Source: Sedimentibacter sp. zth1 (GTDB lineage Bacteria > Bacillota > Clostridia > Tissierellales > Sedimentibacteraceae). From it: a stretch of DNA of 64,000 nucleotides. Under the pieces are notes generated by a model. The model had not been told where the DNA came from and searched no databases. It worked only from the letters and a program-made list of their open reading frames with translations. Below are positions 1 to 8,567 of this stretch, piece by piece (positions within the stretch are counted from its first letter, which is position 1; the number at the start of each line of letters is the position of its first letter). The position numbers were made by a program, and so were the translations under genes. The stretch spans positions 2,356,001-2,420,000 of the forward strand of contig NZ_CP071445.1 in the NCBI RefSeq assembly GCF_017352195.1, written 5' to 3'.

Positions 1-273
1 ATAGCTAAAGCTGTAGAATTACATGCTGATGCAATACTTGTATCACAAGTAGTAACTCAAAAAGACGTTCATATACCAAACCTAACACAATTAGTTGAAA
101 TGCTAGAAGCAGAAGGTTTAAGAGAAAAACTAGTTCTAGTAGCAGGTGGACCAAGAATTTCACATGAGCTAGCACAAGAGTTAGGCTATGATGCAGGTTT
201 TGGAACAGGAAGTTATGCAAACTATGTAGCAACATTCATAGTAAATCAAATAGTAGATAGAAAATTAATATAA
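1..273 (+). CDS. kamE: Lysine 5,6-aminomutase beta subunit, C-terminal fragment
   Basis: The first 90 codons are open from the window edge to a TAA. The residues (DAILVSQVVTQKDVHI, then LVAGGPRISHELAQELGYDAGFG) match the end of the adenosylcobalamin-binding Rossmann domain of the KamE subunit, as recalled from clostridial lysine 5,6-aminomutase. In the ornithine homologue OraE this stretch differs (it has no GGPRIS sequence), so the lysine enzyme is preferred. The enzyme moves the terminal amino group of D-lysine or beta-lysine to carbon 5 using B12 and PLP in cytoplasmic lysine fermentation. The start and the PLP-lysine region lie outside the window. A strong hairpin follows, so this is probably the last gene of its operon. 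Confidence 0.88.
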   Translation: MAKAVELHADAILVSQVVTQKDVHIPNLTQLVEMLEAEGLREKLVLVAGGPRISHELAQELGYDAGFGTGSYANYVATFIVNQIVDRKLI

Positions 274-309
274 ATTAAAAAGTTAAATTAAAAAGTTAAA
301 TTAAAAAGT
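271..309 (+). repeat. Three perfect 13-bp tandem repeats over the kamE stop
   Basis: The unit TAAATTAAAAAGT occurs three times head to tail. The first copy contains the kamE stop codon and the last runs into the terminator stem. All units carry in-frame or near-frame TAA, so expansion would not extend the protein. Confidence 0.9.
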
Positions 310-334
310 ACCTTTGAAAAAGGTACTTTTTTTG
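303..334 (+). terminator. Intrinsic terminator after kamE
   Basis: The stem AAAAAGTACCTTT pairs with AAAGGTACTTTTT around a three-base loop and is followed by a T run. It would end transcription of the lysine-fermentation operon. The rest of the gap to the next gene, apart from the promoter, shows nothing recognisable. Confidence 0.88.
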
Positions 335-551
335 CTTTTTAATATTTTTTTATTTTTATTCATTTCAATTTAACAAATTATTGGTGGAATTAGATAGTAC
401 TTATATTAATACTCTTTTGTATTGGTTAGAAAACTAAAGTTATAGCAGCCCTAAATCACAATTTACTTATTATGTAAATAAACAAAGTATAAAGATAAAT
501 AAGCAATAATTCATATAAATGTATAAATATTTTTTCTATGTAAAATATTGG

Positions 552-580
552 TTTACAAATTATGTTTAGAGGGCTATAAT
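552..580 (+). promoter_or_regulatory. Sigma-A-type promoter for the SLH/cpsB operon
   Basis: TTTACA at 552-557 and TATAAT at 575-580 are separated by 17 bp, near the ideal for the housekeeping sigma factor. The predicted start is about 25 bp upstream of the GGAGGGG ribosome site of the first SLH gene. Confidence 0.65.
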
Positions 581-610
581 ATTTAATGTAAATAAAATTA
601 GGAGGGGATT

Positions 611-2503
611 ATGAATAAACATAATTTAAACAAAACATTATCTTTAATATTAGCTTTCATGCTAATTATTTCATCTTCAATATCTACAGTTTATGCGTTC
701 GATTTTTGCGATGTTGAAGGGAATTGGGCTAATGATTTAATAAATAAGTGGGTAGACAAAGACCTAATTAAAGGATATAGTGATGGGACATTTAGACCAA
801 ATGATAAAATTAGCAGGGCAGAATTTGTAAAACTAATTAATAGTTCTTTAGATTTTACAGAAATTGAAAATATAAATTTTAATGATGTAAATGAAAATGA
901 TTGGTTCTATAAAGAAATACAAATAGCAAAAAAATCAGGATATATAAATGGTATTAGTGTTACCAAATTTGCACCTTTGAAACCAATAACTAGAGAACAG
1001 GCAATTTCTATCTTGGTAAGGATTAGTAAATTAGAAGAAAACAATAACGTTGATATATTTAGTGATAATAATCAAATAAGTAGTTGGGCTATTGGAGAAA
1101 TAGGAGCAGCAGCTGAAGTTGGCTTTGTTGAAGGTTATAATGATAAAACATTGAGACCAAGAAATAATCTTTCAAGAGCTGAAGCATTGAAATTAATAGA
1201 TAACGTTGTTTTTTCAAAAAATATTATAATAAATGGAGATAATCAAACTGTAAAAGATAATATAATAGAAGGAAATGTAATAGTAACACAGTCATTAAAA
1301 GAAGGAAACGCCTATTTAGAAAATATAGAAGTTAAAGGCAGTATTATTGTTAATGGCGGAGGAACTGATTCTATACATTTAAAAAACACATTAGCAAACA
1401 ATATAATAGTAAATAAGCCTACAAAAGTTAGAGTTTCTTTAGAGGAAAATTCCAATGTAAAAAGTGTTAATATTAATGGAAATTGCAAACTAGAGGCAGA
1501 TAAAGATTCGACAGTTGATAAAGTTATTGTAAATTCTGAAAACACAGTAGTTTTGTCAGGTAAAATAAGAAATATCTATGTTGAGAAAGGTAGCAAGCTA
1601 GAATTGATTGGTGCTCAAGTAGAAAGTATTACAGTAGATGACCAATTAGATATTTATTTAGATAGCGATTCTTTAGTTGATTTAGTGACAATAAATAAAC
1701 CAACAAATATTTTAGGTGAAGGAAGCATTAAAGAATTAGAAGCTAATACCAATGGCATAGTTGCAGAAGTAGATGTTGAAAAAGTTATACTTGGTGAAGG
1801 TGTAACTGAAGAACCTGTAATACCAGCACCTTCAACAGGAGGTTCTGCAGGAGGTCCTTCAGGTGGAGAAGATATTCCAAAACCAACAGAAAAAATTCTT
1901 AAAGTAACATATAATATTCATGGTTCAGATAAAATCCGTAATTTTAGTTATGTAGGAGACGATACACTTATTTCAGTATATAAAGATTTTGTAGAACAAT
2001 TAAACAATCAAGAGGAAATAAGTGAAAACTTAAAGAAATTAGAAGGACTAAAAATAAATGGACAAAATATTTGGTCACTAGAAATGTATGACAAAATATC
2101 GACAATATTATCTATTGATAAACGATCTGATTTATATAAAAATTGTAAGCCATCTGATTTTTCACAAATTTCAATAGACGATGTATTAAAAATACTAAAC
2201 AATTTAGAATCAATAACAAAACATGTAAAAAGCAACGAATCACAAATACAAAACAATATAAACAATATAGATTATGATAATCTTACAATAACAAAAAATG
2301 ATAGTTCTTTGAGTGATATAAACGTTAAATTTATAGCTAAGCTAGGAAATAATCAATTCGATGAAACAAAATTAAAAGAACTATTAAACTATATTTTAAA
2401 TAATATAGACATGCTTACAGGTAAAATTGAAAATATTAGCTTTGATAAAGCAATTCTAAACATATCAGAACCACGTACTATAAGCATAACAATAGAAAAA
2501 TAA
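611..2503 (+). CDS. SLH-domain cell-surface protein with beta-repeat region
   Basis: An Sec signal peptide (about residues 1-29, ending VYAF) precedes three S-layer homology domains. Their typical cores are FRPNDKISRAEF, FAPLKPITREQA and LRPRNNLSRAEA, within about residues 30-205. Residues 205-400 hold short valine/isoleucine/asparagine repeats that look like a right-handed beta-helix. A proline/glycine/serine linker (about 405-430) and a C-terminal domain of unknown fold follow. SLH domains attach proteins to pyruvylated wall polymer, so it is probably displayed on the cell wall. A very strong GGAGGGG ribosome site lies 3 bases before the ATG. Its neighbours are a second SLH protein and polymer-regulation genes. 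The ligand or role of the C-terminus is unknown. Confidence 0.85.
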   Translation: MNKHNLNKTLSLILAFMLIISSSISTVYAFDFCDVEGNWANDLINKWVDKDLIKGYSDGTFRPNDKISRAEFVKLINSSLDFTEIENINFNDVNENDWFYKEIQIAKKSGYINGISVTKFAPLKPITREQAISILVRISKLEENNNVDIFSDNNQISSWAIGEIGAAAEVGFVEGYNDKTLRPRNNLSRAEALKLIDNVVFSKNIIINGDNQTVKDNIIEGNVIVTQSLKEGNAYLENIEVKGSIIVNGGGTDSIHLKNTLANNIIVNKPTKVRVSLEENSNVKSVNINGNCKLEADKDSTVDKVIVNSENTVVLSGKIRNIYVEKGSKLELIGAQVESITVDDQLDIYLDSDSLVDLVTINKPTNILGEGSIKELEANTNGIVAEVDVEKVILGEGVTEEPVIPAPSTGGSAGGPSGGEDIPKPTEKILKVTYNIHGSDKIRNFSYVGDDTLISVYKDFVEQLNNQEEISENLKKLEGLKINGQNIWSLEMYDKISTILSIDKRSDLYKNCKPSDFSQISIDDVLKILNNLESITKHVKSNESQIQNNINNIDYDNLTITKNDSSLSDINVKFIAKLGNNQFDETKLKELLNYILNNIDMLTGKIENISFDKAILNISEPRTISITIEK

Positions 2504-2528
2504 GTTTAAATAAAGTTAAATAAGGTAG

Positions 2529-2560
2529 ATAAGGGGCTATCAACAGTAGTCCCTTATTTA
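2529..2560 (+). terminator. Hairpin between the two SLH genes, possible partial terminator
   Basis: ATAAGGG-GCTA pairs with TAGT-CCCTTAT around a short loop. No long T tract follows, so it may only reduce transcription into the next gene or protect the mRNA end. Confidence 0.4.
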
Positions 2561-2576
2561 TTCTAAAGGAGAGTAT

Positions 2577-3506
2577 ATGAAAAGCAGTATTGTTAAAATA
2601 TTTTTATTAATATTATTGTTTAATGCACTATTTTTTACATTTGCATATGCTACTGAATTCTCTGATTTAAATATGGAAACAGAAGATGGATTAAAAGTAC
2701 AAAAAATGGTTGATGAACAAATAATAAATGGTTACCCTGACGGTACATTTAGACCAGACAATTATATTAAAAGAAGTGAATGTATTAAAATTATTAATAA
2801 AACATTTAATTTTACAAAAAGATCTGAAACTGTAGAATTTCTTGATGTAGGTAAAAACGATTGGTTTTATGAAGACTTGCTGATTTCACTGAAAAATAAC
2901 TACATAAGTGGTTTTACAGACAATACATTTAGACCTAATAAATACATTACAAGAGAGCAATTTTGCAAAATTCTAACAAATGTTTTAGAAATCAAAGAAC
3001 TTCCTTTCGACAAAGATATTTCAGACAATGTATCAAAGTGGGCTGTACCATATGTTAATGCTGTAGTATCTTGTAGAATAATGCTATTAGAAGATAACAA
3101 TGTATTTAGAGCTACAGAAAATATAACAAGAATTGAAGTTTGCAAAGTTTTGTCTAATTATATAGTTGAAGATCAAACGAATAATTCTGAAAATACTAAT
3201 GATGATAATGCTGATAGTTTAGAAGTAGTTCTTAATAGGGTGAGTGAAAAGCTTGTAAATAATTGCATACCAGTATTGAATGATGAACTTCAAATAGAAA
3301 TATGCGAAGATATTTATGATAATATACAAAAATATATTAGTGATAATAATTTTGATTATAAGACTGAAGCAGAAAAAGTATATAAAAAATTTTTGAAGTT
3401 ATCTGATGAACAACAGGAAGAACTCAAAGAATCTATTTTAACGTACAATACATTAAATGATTTAATTGAGCTAAAAGAGTGGTTTTTTCCAAATATTGAT
3501 TTATAA
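2577..3506 (+). CDS. Small SLH-domain cell-surface protein
   Basis: A signal peptide (about residues 1-26) is followed by three SLH domains with cores FRPDNYIKRSEC, FRPNKYITREQF and FRATENITRIEV, spanning about residues 28-195. The remaining 110 residues are acidic and predicted helical, with no family I recognise. The AAAGGAG ribosome site is well placed. It lies 73 bp after the larger SLH gene and 30 bp before the CpsB-type phosphatase gene, so the three are probably co-transcribed. The role is presumably structural or as a wall-bound adaptor; no catalytic motif is visible. Confidence 0.83.
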   Translation: MKSSIVKIFLLILLFNALFFTFAYATEFSDLNMETEDGLKVQKMVDEQIINGYPDGTFRPDNYIKRSECIKIINKTFNFTKRSETVEFLDVGKNDWFYEDLLISLKNNYISGFTDNTFRPNKYITREQFCKILTNVLEIKELPFDKDISDNVSKWAVPYVNAVVSCRIMLLEDNNVFRATENITRIEVCKVLSNYIVEDQTNNSENTNDDNADSLEVVLNRVSEKLVNNCIPVLNDELQIEICEDIYDNIQKYISDNNFDYKTEAEKVYKKFLKLSDEQQEELKESILTYNTLNDLIELKEWFFPNIDL

Positions 3507-3536
3507 AATATGTTTATTATTGGGGAGGAAAATAGC

Positions 3537-4280
3537 ATGATAGACATACATACACATTTATTGCATGATATAGATGATGGAGCATCAACCTGTGAAATAG
3601 CATTACAAATGATTAAAATGGAAAGAAATCAGGGAGTTACTACGGTGATTTGCACACCACATTTAAATAAAGGTGAATTGTCAGCTTCTATATATGATAT
3701 AAATAAATCATATAATGTGTTAATGCAGAAAATCGAAGAAAACGGAATAAATATAAAAGTTTTACTAGGACATGAGATAAACTGCCAAGATAATATTTTT
3801 GAAATATTGAAATCATCAAATTTTTTAACTATGGCAGGTTCAAAATATATAATGCTGGAATTAGATAATAATTTACTAAATGATATTGAGAATATGTTAT
3901 ATGAGATAAAATTGATGGGGTATATACCAATATTAGCTCATATAGAAAGATATACTAAATTGTTTGAAAGAAAAAAAATGTTAGGAATCATTGTAGATGA
4001 GGGTGCACACTTGCAAATTAATGCTGATTCAATTTTATCAAAACATAACAACACTGAAGTTAAATTTTGCAAGTATTTATTAAAAAATAGACTTGTATCT
4101 TTTGTTGCGTCAGATTGCCATAATTTAAATGATAGAAAGCCAAATTTGAAAGTGTGTTATAAATATTTAAGTTCTAAATATGGTGTGAAATATGCTTATG
4201 AATTGCTTTATGACAACCCAGACAAAGTTATAAATAATGTACCAATACCATATAAAAACCCAGTAAAAAAAATTATATAG
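3537..4280 (+). CDS. cpsB: CpsB/YwqE-type tyrosine-protein phosphatase (PHP fold)
   Basis: This is a metal-dependent phosphotyrosine phosphatase of the PHP superfamily. Such enzymes dephosphorylate the tyrosine-rich tail of the BY-kinase that controls capsule or EPS chain length. Metal-binding motifs are visible in order: IDIHTHLLHDIDDG at the N-terminus, CTPHLNKGE, GHEIN, LAHIERY and ASDCHNL. The length of 247 residues is normal. The ATG at 3537 is chosen because GGGGAGG sits 8 bases before it; an in-frame ATG at 3510 would add nine residues that do not fit the family. The kinase is the next gene, 30 bp away, which supports a phosphatase/kinase pair. Confidence 0.92.
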   Translation: MIDIHTHLLHDIDDGASTCEIALQMIKMERNQGVTTVICTPHLNKGELSASIYDINKSYNVLMQKIEENGINIKVLLGHEINCQDNIFEILKSSNFLTMAGSKYIMLELDNNLLNDIENMLYEIKLMGYIPILAHIERYTKLFERKKMLGIIVDEGAHLQINADSILSKHNNTEVKFCKYLLKNRLVSFVASDCHNLNDRKPNLKVCYKYLSSKYGVKYAYELLYDNPDKVINNVPIPYKNPVKKII

Positions 4281-4310
4281 ATTTTTGAAAACTAGAACGG
4301 AGAAGTAAAG

Positions 4311-5690
4311 ATGATTGCAACAAATGAGGAAATAGATTTAAGCGAAATATTACATATAATAAAAAAAAATATGTTAATTATAATTATAGTATCTTTAATA
4401 TTTGGTTTGTTGGGATATTGTGCATCAAATTATGCAATAGAACCTAAGTATGAATCCAAGACAACACTACTTATCAATAGTAGTAAATTGTCACAAGAAA
4501 CTATAACTCAAACTGACGTATCATTGAGCAAGAGTTTAATTTATACGTACGCGGAAATTGCAAAATCAGAAACAATAATAAACCAAACTATTGCAAAACT
4601 TGGTATAGAAAAAAAGGATATATGCGAGCTAAATGTTATACCTTTGAGAGACACACAAATAATTCAAATAAAAGTTCAGGCGAAATCATCAATTTTAGCC
4701 AGTGATATAGCCAATACTATAGCTAATTATTTTATCAAAGAAGTAATTAGAATAGCAAAAGTTGATAGCGTTGAAATAATAGATGAAGCTATACCTATCG
4801 AAGAAAGTGTATCTCCAAATATAAAGTTAAACACACTTGTTTCTGTTATAATGGGATTTATAATTATAATATTAATTGTGTTTTTTAGAAGTTATTTAGA
4901 TAGAAAAATAAGAACAGAATCAGATTTAGAAAAATTAACTGATAGACCGCTTTTAGGAACTATAATAAAATACAATATTGATCAAAAAAAAGGTAATAAA
5001 ATAATAATGCAAAGAGATACAAATTCTCCTGTATCAGAGTCTTATAGAAGTATAAGAAGTAGTATATTATTTTCAAATATAGACAATAATATAAAAAAGA
5101 TAATTATAACTAGTTCTAATAAATCCGAAGGGAAGTCAACAACTATATGTAATCTAGCCTATTCATTGGCAGAGTTAGGTTTAAAAGTGTTGCTTATAGA
5201 TTGTGACTTTAGAAGACCGTCTATTCATAGAAAATTTAGAATATCAAATTTATCTGGATTAACAAATATATTATTAAAAAAAGATAACTATAAAAATTAT
5301 ACACACCAAATTGTTGAAAACTTAGATGTATTAACAAGCGGTAAAAAACCTAATAATCCTGCACAAATAATAGGTTCTGAGGCTATGCAAAATTTTATAA
5401 AAGAAATAGAGGATGATTATGACTATATACTTTTAGATAGTGCACCATTAATAGTATCTGATCCAATAGTCTTAACAAGAATATGTGATGGATTAATATA
5501 TATTGTTCAATCTGGAGCAGTAGAAAAAGATATTGTTTATAAAAATATAGAAAAACTAAAAACAACTGGTATTAATATTCTCGGATGTATATTAAACAAT
5601 GTGAATATTAAAGAACAAAAATATGGATATTATTATTATAATTCATATTATTCAGACGAAGGAAAGAATAAGAAATACAAAAACAAGTAA
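4311..5690 (+). CDS. Chain-length determinant fused to BY-family tyrosine kinase
   Basis: The N-terminal 200 residues form a Wzz domain with membrane helices near residues 19-40 and 172-192 flanking an extracellular loop. The rest is a cytoplasmic P-loop tyrosine kinase: Walker A NKSEGKSTT with its lysine at residue 275, Walker A' LLIDCDFRRPS, and Walker B YILLDSAP. The tail is tyrosine-rich (YGYYYYNSYYSDE), the usual autophosphorylation cluster. In many Firmicutes these are two proteins (CpsC and CpsD); here they are one polypeptide. It probably controls polymer length with the phosphatase upstream. It is 13 kb away from the main polysaccharide locus, which has its own kinase-less Wzz. Confidence 0.9.
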   Translation: MIATNEEIDLSEILHIIKKNMLIIIIVSLIFGLLGYCASNYAIEPKYESKTTLLINSSKLSQETITQTDVSLSKSLIYTYAEIAKSETIINQTIAKLGIEKKDICELNVIPLRDTQIIQIKVQAKSSILASDIANTIANYFIKEVIRIAKVDSVEIIDEAIPIEESVSPNIKLNTLVSVIMGFIIIILIVFFRSYLDRKIRTESDLEKLTDRPLLGTIIKYNIDQKKGNKIIMQRDTNSPVSESYRSIRSSILFSNIDNNIKKIIITSSNKSEGKSTTICNLAYSLAELGLKVLLIDCDFRRPSIHRKFRISNLSGLTNILLKKDNYKNYTHQIVENLDVLTSGKKPNNPAQIIGSEAMQNFIKEIEDDYDYILLDSAPLIVSDPIVLTRICDGLIYIVQSGAVEKDIVYKNIEKLKTTGINILGCILNNVNIKEQKYGYYYYNSYYSDEGKNKKYKNK

Positions 5691-5716
5691 ATTTTTAATT
5701 GTTAAATGAGGATATA

Positions 5717-6535
5717 ATGAAAAAATTTTTTAAATGGTATTATATAGTTGCTTTTATAATTTTAATATTTCTAACCTATGTTTTTTGTACTCAATTTAAT
5801 AATATTAAAGCACTATTACTAACAACTAAGTTCTCAAAACATGGTATAGAAGAAAAAATCGTTGAGAATGATAAAGTATTAGAAGAATACTTAGAAAAAT
5901 ACTCTCAAGAAAATGCAGAAAAAAATATATTAGATAACCGTGGTACTTCAAATGAAATAGCTATTATTCCAAATAGTAGTAGTAAAAAAATTGTTGAAGA
6001 AAAACCAGGTGTACCCATAGATAGTTCATCTAATAAGACAAATAAGAATCAAAAATCAAATGCTAATAAAATAGAGCAAAATACTAATATAACTAGCGAT
6101 GACAAAAATAGCAGTAATACTAATTTAACAAATAGCAAAGAAAGTGTAGAGTCAGAAGTAGCATTAGAAAATGATGATAACAATAAAGCAGATGAAATCA
6201 TCAACAATTATGTTGTACAAATGTACTTAGTAAAAAAACAGTTTGTTAATTCTTTAAGTGAATTAGAAGAGAAAATATATAAGGAATACATTGAGTTGCC
6301 AAAAGAAGATAGAGACTTCGAACATAAAAAAAGTATTGTTTTAAAAAACTACAATTATGTTTCAAAATTAGAAAAACAATGTGATAAAACAGTAAATGAA
6401 ATAGTTAACAATTTAGAAGAGGAATTAGAAGAAATAAAAGCAGACACAGAAATAGTAGATGCCATTAAAAAAGTATATGAAAATGAAAAAGCATTAAAAA
6501 AAGCATATTATATTAGTTTATTAAAAGGCGAATAA
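5717..6535 (+). CDS. Membrane-anchored protein of unknown function
   Basis: I do not recognise a family. One membrane helix lies at about residues 7-28, after a short basic N-terminus, suggesting a type II anchor. A low-complexity asparagine/serine/lysine region follows (about 65-160). The last 110 residues are charged and strongly helical, probably a coiled coil. The ATG at 5717 is preferred over one 18 bases upstream because TGAGGA precedes it. It is the last gene of the SLH/cpsB/kinase cluster and ends inside a bidirectional terminator. From context alone it may be a partner of the kinase or of the S-layer proteins. Confidence 0.6.
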   Translation: MKKFFKWYYIVAFIILIFLTYVFCTQFNNIKALLLTTKFSKHGIEEKIVENDKVLEEYLEKYSQENAEKNILDNRGTSNEIAIIPNSSSKKIVEEKPGVPIDSSSNKTNKNQKSNANKIEQNTNITSDDKNSSNTNLTNSKESVESEVALENDDNNKADEIINNYVVQMYLVKKQFVNSLSELEEKIYKEYIELPKEDRDFEHKKSIVLKNYNYVSKLEKQCDKTVNEIVNNLEEELEEIKADTEIVDAIKKVYENEKALKKAYYISLLKGE

Positions 6536-6550
6536 ATAAATTCGCCTTTT
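6523..6550. terminator. Bidirectional terminator between the operon and cinA
   Basis: AAAAGGCGAA pairs perfectly with TTCGCCTTTT around an eight-base loop. A runs precede it and T runs follow, so it can act for both converging genes. The stem includes the last codons of the upstream gene. Confidence 0.85.
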
Positions 6551-6561
6551 AAAAATTATAT

Positions 6562-7800
6562 TTATATTATCTTTCTGACCATTTCCAATGCATGTAAAGA
6601 AGCTTGCTCTCTTACAGTATCACGAGCGCCAAAATATACTTTCTTAGTAACAAAATATTGATTATTATAATAAACACAAAGATACACAAGACCAACAGGC
6701 TTATCATCAGTACCGCCAGTAGGACCAGCAATACCTGTTGTAGCAATACCTATATCAGCATTAGAAATCTTAGTTACATTGAACGCCATTTCCTTTGCTA
6801 CCTCTTCACTAACCTCTGTATACTTATCAATAGTTGATTTATTTACACCTAAAATATTTATTTTAGCTTCCCTAGAGTAGGTAACAAATCCCTCTTTGAA
6901 GACTTTTGATATACCAGGGTAGCTTACAAGTTTAGAAGCAATCATTCCACCAGTACAAGACTCAGCAGTTGAAATAGTAACATTTCTATTAACAATTTTC
7001 TTGCAAATATCATGTTCAACAGAATCTGACGAAAGAACAAAAGCATTATCTCCAAATCTATGTAAAAGTTCATTAACAACAGGATTAATCAAGCCTAAAG
7101 CTTCATCTTCACTTTTAGCCTTTGCAGTAACTCTAAAAACTACTCTTCCACTGCCAGCATAAGGAGCAATAGTAGGATTAGTTTGAGAATCAATCAAATC
7201 CATAATCATAGTTTCAGCCTTAGATTCACCTACGTTTATAACTGCAACTTTTTTACCAACAACTATATTTTCTGAAAATCTTTTTAGGTAAGGTATAACC
7301 TCTGTGTCCATAAGAGGTATCATTTCCTTTGGAGGTCCAGGCAAAAGAATACATATGTTTTTTTTGCCATTTGATTGAGCATTTACAATACAAGCATTAG
7401 CAGTACCATTTTTATTATCTAATATGATACTTCCCTTTGGAAAATATGCTTGCCTAACATTATTTTCAGTCATTTCTCTATTGAATTTTTTAAAAATATT
7501 TTTAACATGTTCAAGACTATCGTTGTCAAATTCCATAGGCAAATTAAAAAATTCAGCAGTAATTTCCTTTGTTATATCATCCTTTGTTGGTCCTAACCCC
7601 CCAGTGCAAATAACTAAATCAGCTCTTGAAAAAGCAAGTAAAAAAGCTTCCTTCATACGAGTTGGGTTGTCACCTACTACAGATTGATAATGTACGTCAA
7701 TACCAATATGTGCAAGACTTTTAGAAATATAAGCAGCATTGCTGTTAACAATGTCACCATGTAAAAGTTCTGTACCAATACATAAAACTTCACAATTCAT
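6562..7800 (-). CDS. cinA: CinA family nicotinamide-nucleotide amidase
   Basis: This is a full-length two-domain CinA protein of 412 residues. The N-terminal molybdopterin-binding-like domain (LCIGTELLHGDIVNSNA, then CTGGLGPTKDD) has ADP-ribose pyrophosphatase activity in characterised members. The C-terminal domain (STAESCTGGMIASKL, then TGIAGPTGGT) is the PncC-type nicotinamide mononucleotide deamidase. It works in cytoplasmic NAD-intermediate recycling and is linked to competence genes in other species. The ATG follows GGAGGAC. It is transcribed alone, divergently from the membrane protein gene. Confidence 0.93.
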   Translation of the reverse strand: MNCEVLCIGTELLHGDIVNSNAAYISKSLAHIGIDVHYQSVVGDNPTRMKEAFLLAFSRADLVICTGGLGPTKDDITKEITAEFFNLPMEFDNDSLEHVKNIFKKFNREMTENNVRQAYFPKGSIILDNKNGTANACIVNAQSNGKKNICILLPGPPKEMIPLMDTEVIPYLKRFSENIVVGKKVAVINVGESKAETMIMDLIDSQTNPTIAPYAGSGRVVFRVTAKAKSEDEALGLINPVVNELLHRFGDNAFVLSSDSVEHDICKKIVNRNVTISTAESCTGGMIASKLVSYPGISKVFKEGFVTYSREAKINILGVNKSTIDKYTEVSEEVAKEMAFNVTKISNADIGIATTGIAGPTGGTDDKPVGLVYLCVYYNNQYFVTKKVYFGARDTVREQASLHALEMVRKII

Positions 7801-7836
7801 TATAATTGTCCTCCAACTTAAAATTTCTATATTGAA

Positions 7837-7865
7837 ATTATTTCACAAACTTGTGATAATATCAA
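7837..7865 (-). promoter_or_regulatory. Probable cinA promoter
   Basis: On the minus strand TTGATA (7865-7860) and AATAAT (7842-7837) are 17 bp apart, about 40 bp before the cinA start. The region between also contains the dyad TTTCACAA-TTGTGA. Confidence 0.45.
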
Positions 7866-7901
7866 GCTAATTATTAAAATTAAATAATTATTTATTGATT
7901 A

Positions 7902-7930
7902 TTGTAATACCATACTTTTTTGGGTATAAT
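7902..7930 (+). promoter_or_regulatory. Probable promoter for the membrane protein/rsuA pair
   Basis: TTGTAA at 7902-7907 and TATAAT at 7925-7930 are 17 bp apart. The GGAGG ribosome site and ATG follow 25-35 bp later. Confidence 0.6.
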
Positions 7931-7964
7931 ATACTAATAAATAACAATTATCTGGAGGTGTAAT

Positions 7965-8540
7965 ATGTTTTTTAAAGAATTTGATAATAACTTTAAACCC
8001 CAAACTCTAAAAATGATAGCATTAATAACAAGTATAATTGGTGTATTTTTTGTACTGTTTGCTAAGTATGTTGGGAATATTGCTATAAGAATTTCAATGA
8101 TCGTAATATTTGCCGTAATGTTTTTAAATATTAAAATGACATATAGTTACTCAGGAAAAATAAAAAAATCATCAGATGTATTAACTATGTTAGCAACAGT
8201 AATTGTATTCATATGGCCAAATCTTTTGGTTTTTATATTAGGGTTATGTTTATTGTATTTTAGCTCATTGTCATTAGCAAAAATGATAAAATTAAAATCT
8301 TATAATGATAAATTAAAATTAATTATCTCAATAGTAGGTATAATATTATCCATTGTATGTATATTCAACTCAAAAACTATTTTAGCAACAGTTATAAAGC
8401 TTCTAGGTGCAATTTTGATAGCAGTAGGTTGCTTTTGTTTTTATCAATATATGAAATCCACTAGGAATGAAGAAAATGAATTAAGTAATGTAGACCAGTA
8501 TAAATTCGACAATGCAGAGGAAATAAAGGAAGATAAATAG
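7965..8540 (+). CDS. Small multi-pass membrane protein, HdeD/DUF308-like
   Basis: The 191 residues contain five or six hydrophobic helices (about 15-40, 42-60, 73-92, 94-105, 115-132, 136-155) and an acidic cytoplasmic tail. Helix pairing and length resemble the HdeD/DUF308 membrane family, but no diagnostic motif is visible, so this is tentative. TGGAGGTG lies 9 bases before the ATG. It is followed 27 bp later by rsuA, probably on the same transcript. Function unknown. Confidence 0.6.
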   Translation: MFFKEFDNNFKPQTLKMIALITSIIGVFFVLFAKYVGNIAIRISMIVIFAVMFLNIKMTYSYSGKIKKSSDVLTMLATVIVFIWPNLLVFILGLCLLYFSSLSLAKMIKLKSYNDKLKLIISIVGIILSIVCIFNSKTILATVIKLLGAILIAVGCFCFYQYMKSTRNEENELSNVDQYKFDNAEEIKEDK

Positions 8541-8567
8541 AGTTTTTAAAACTTTATAGGAGGAAAA

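Noticed and set aside
1312-1545. Minus-strand ORF inside the first SLH gene
   Set aside because: No ribosome site, no recognisable protein, and it lies opposite a well-supported gene.
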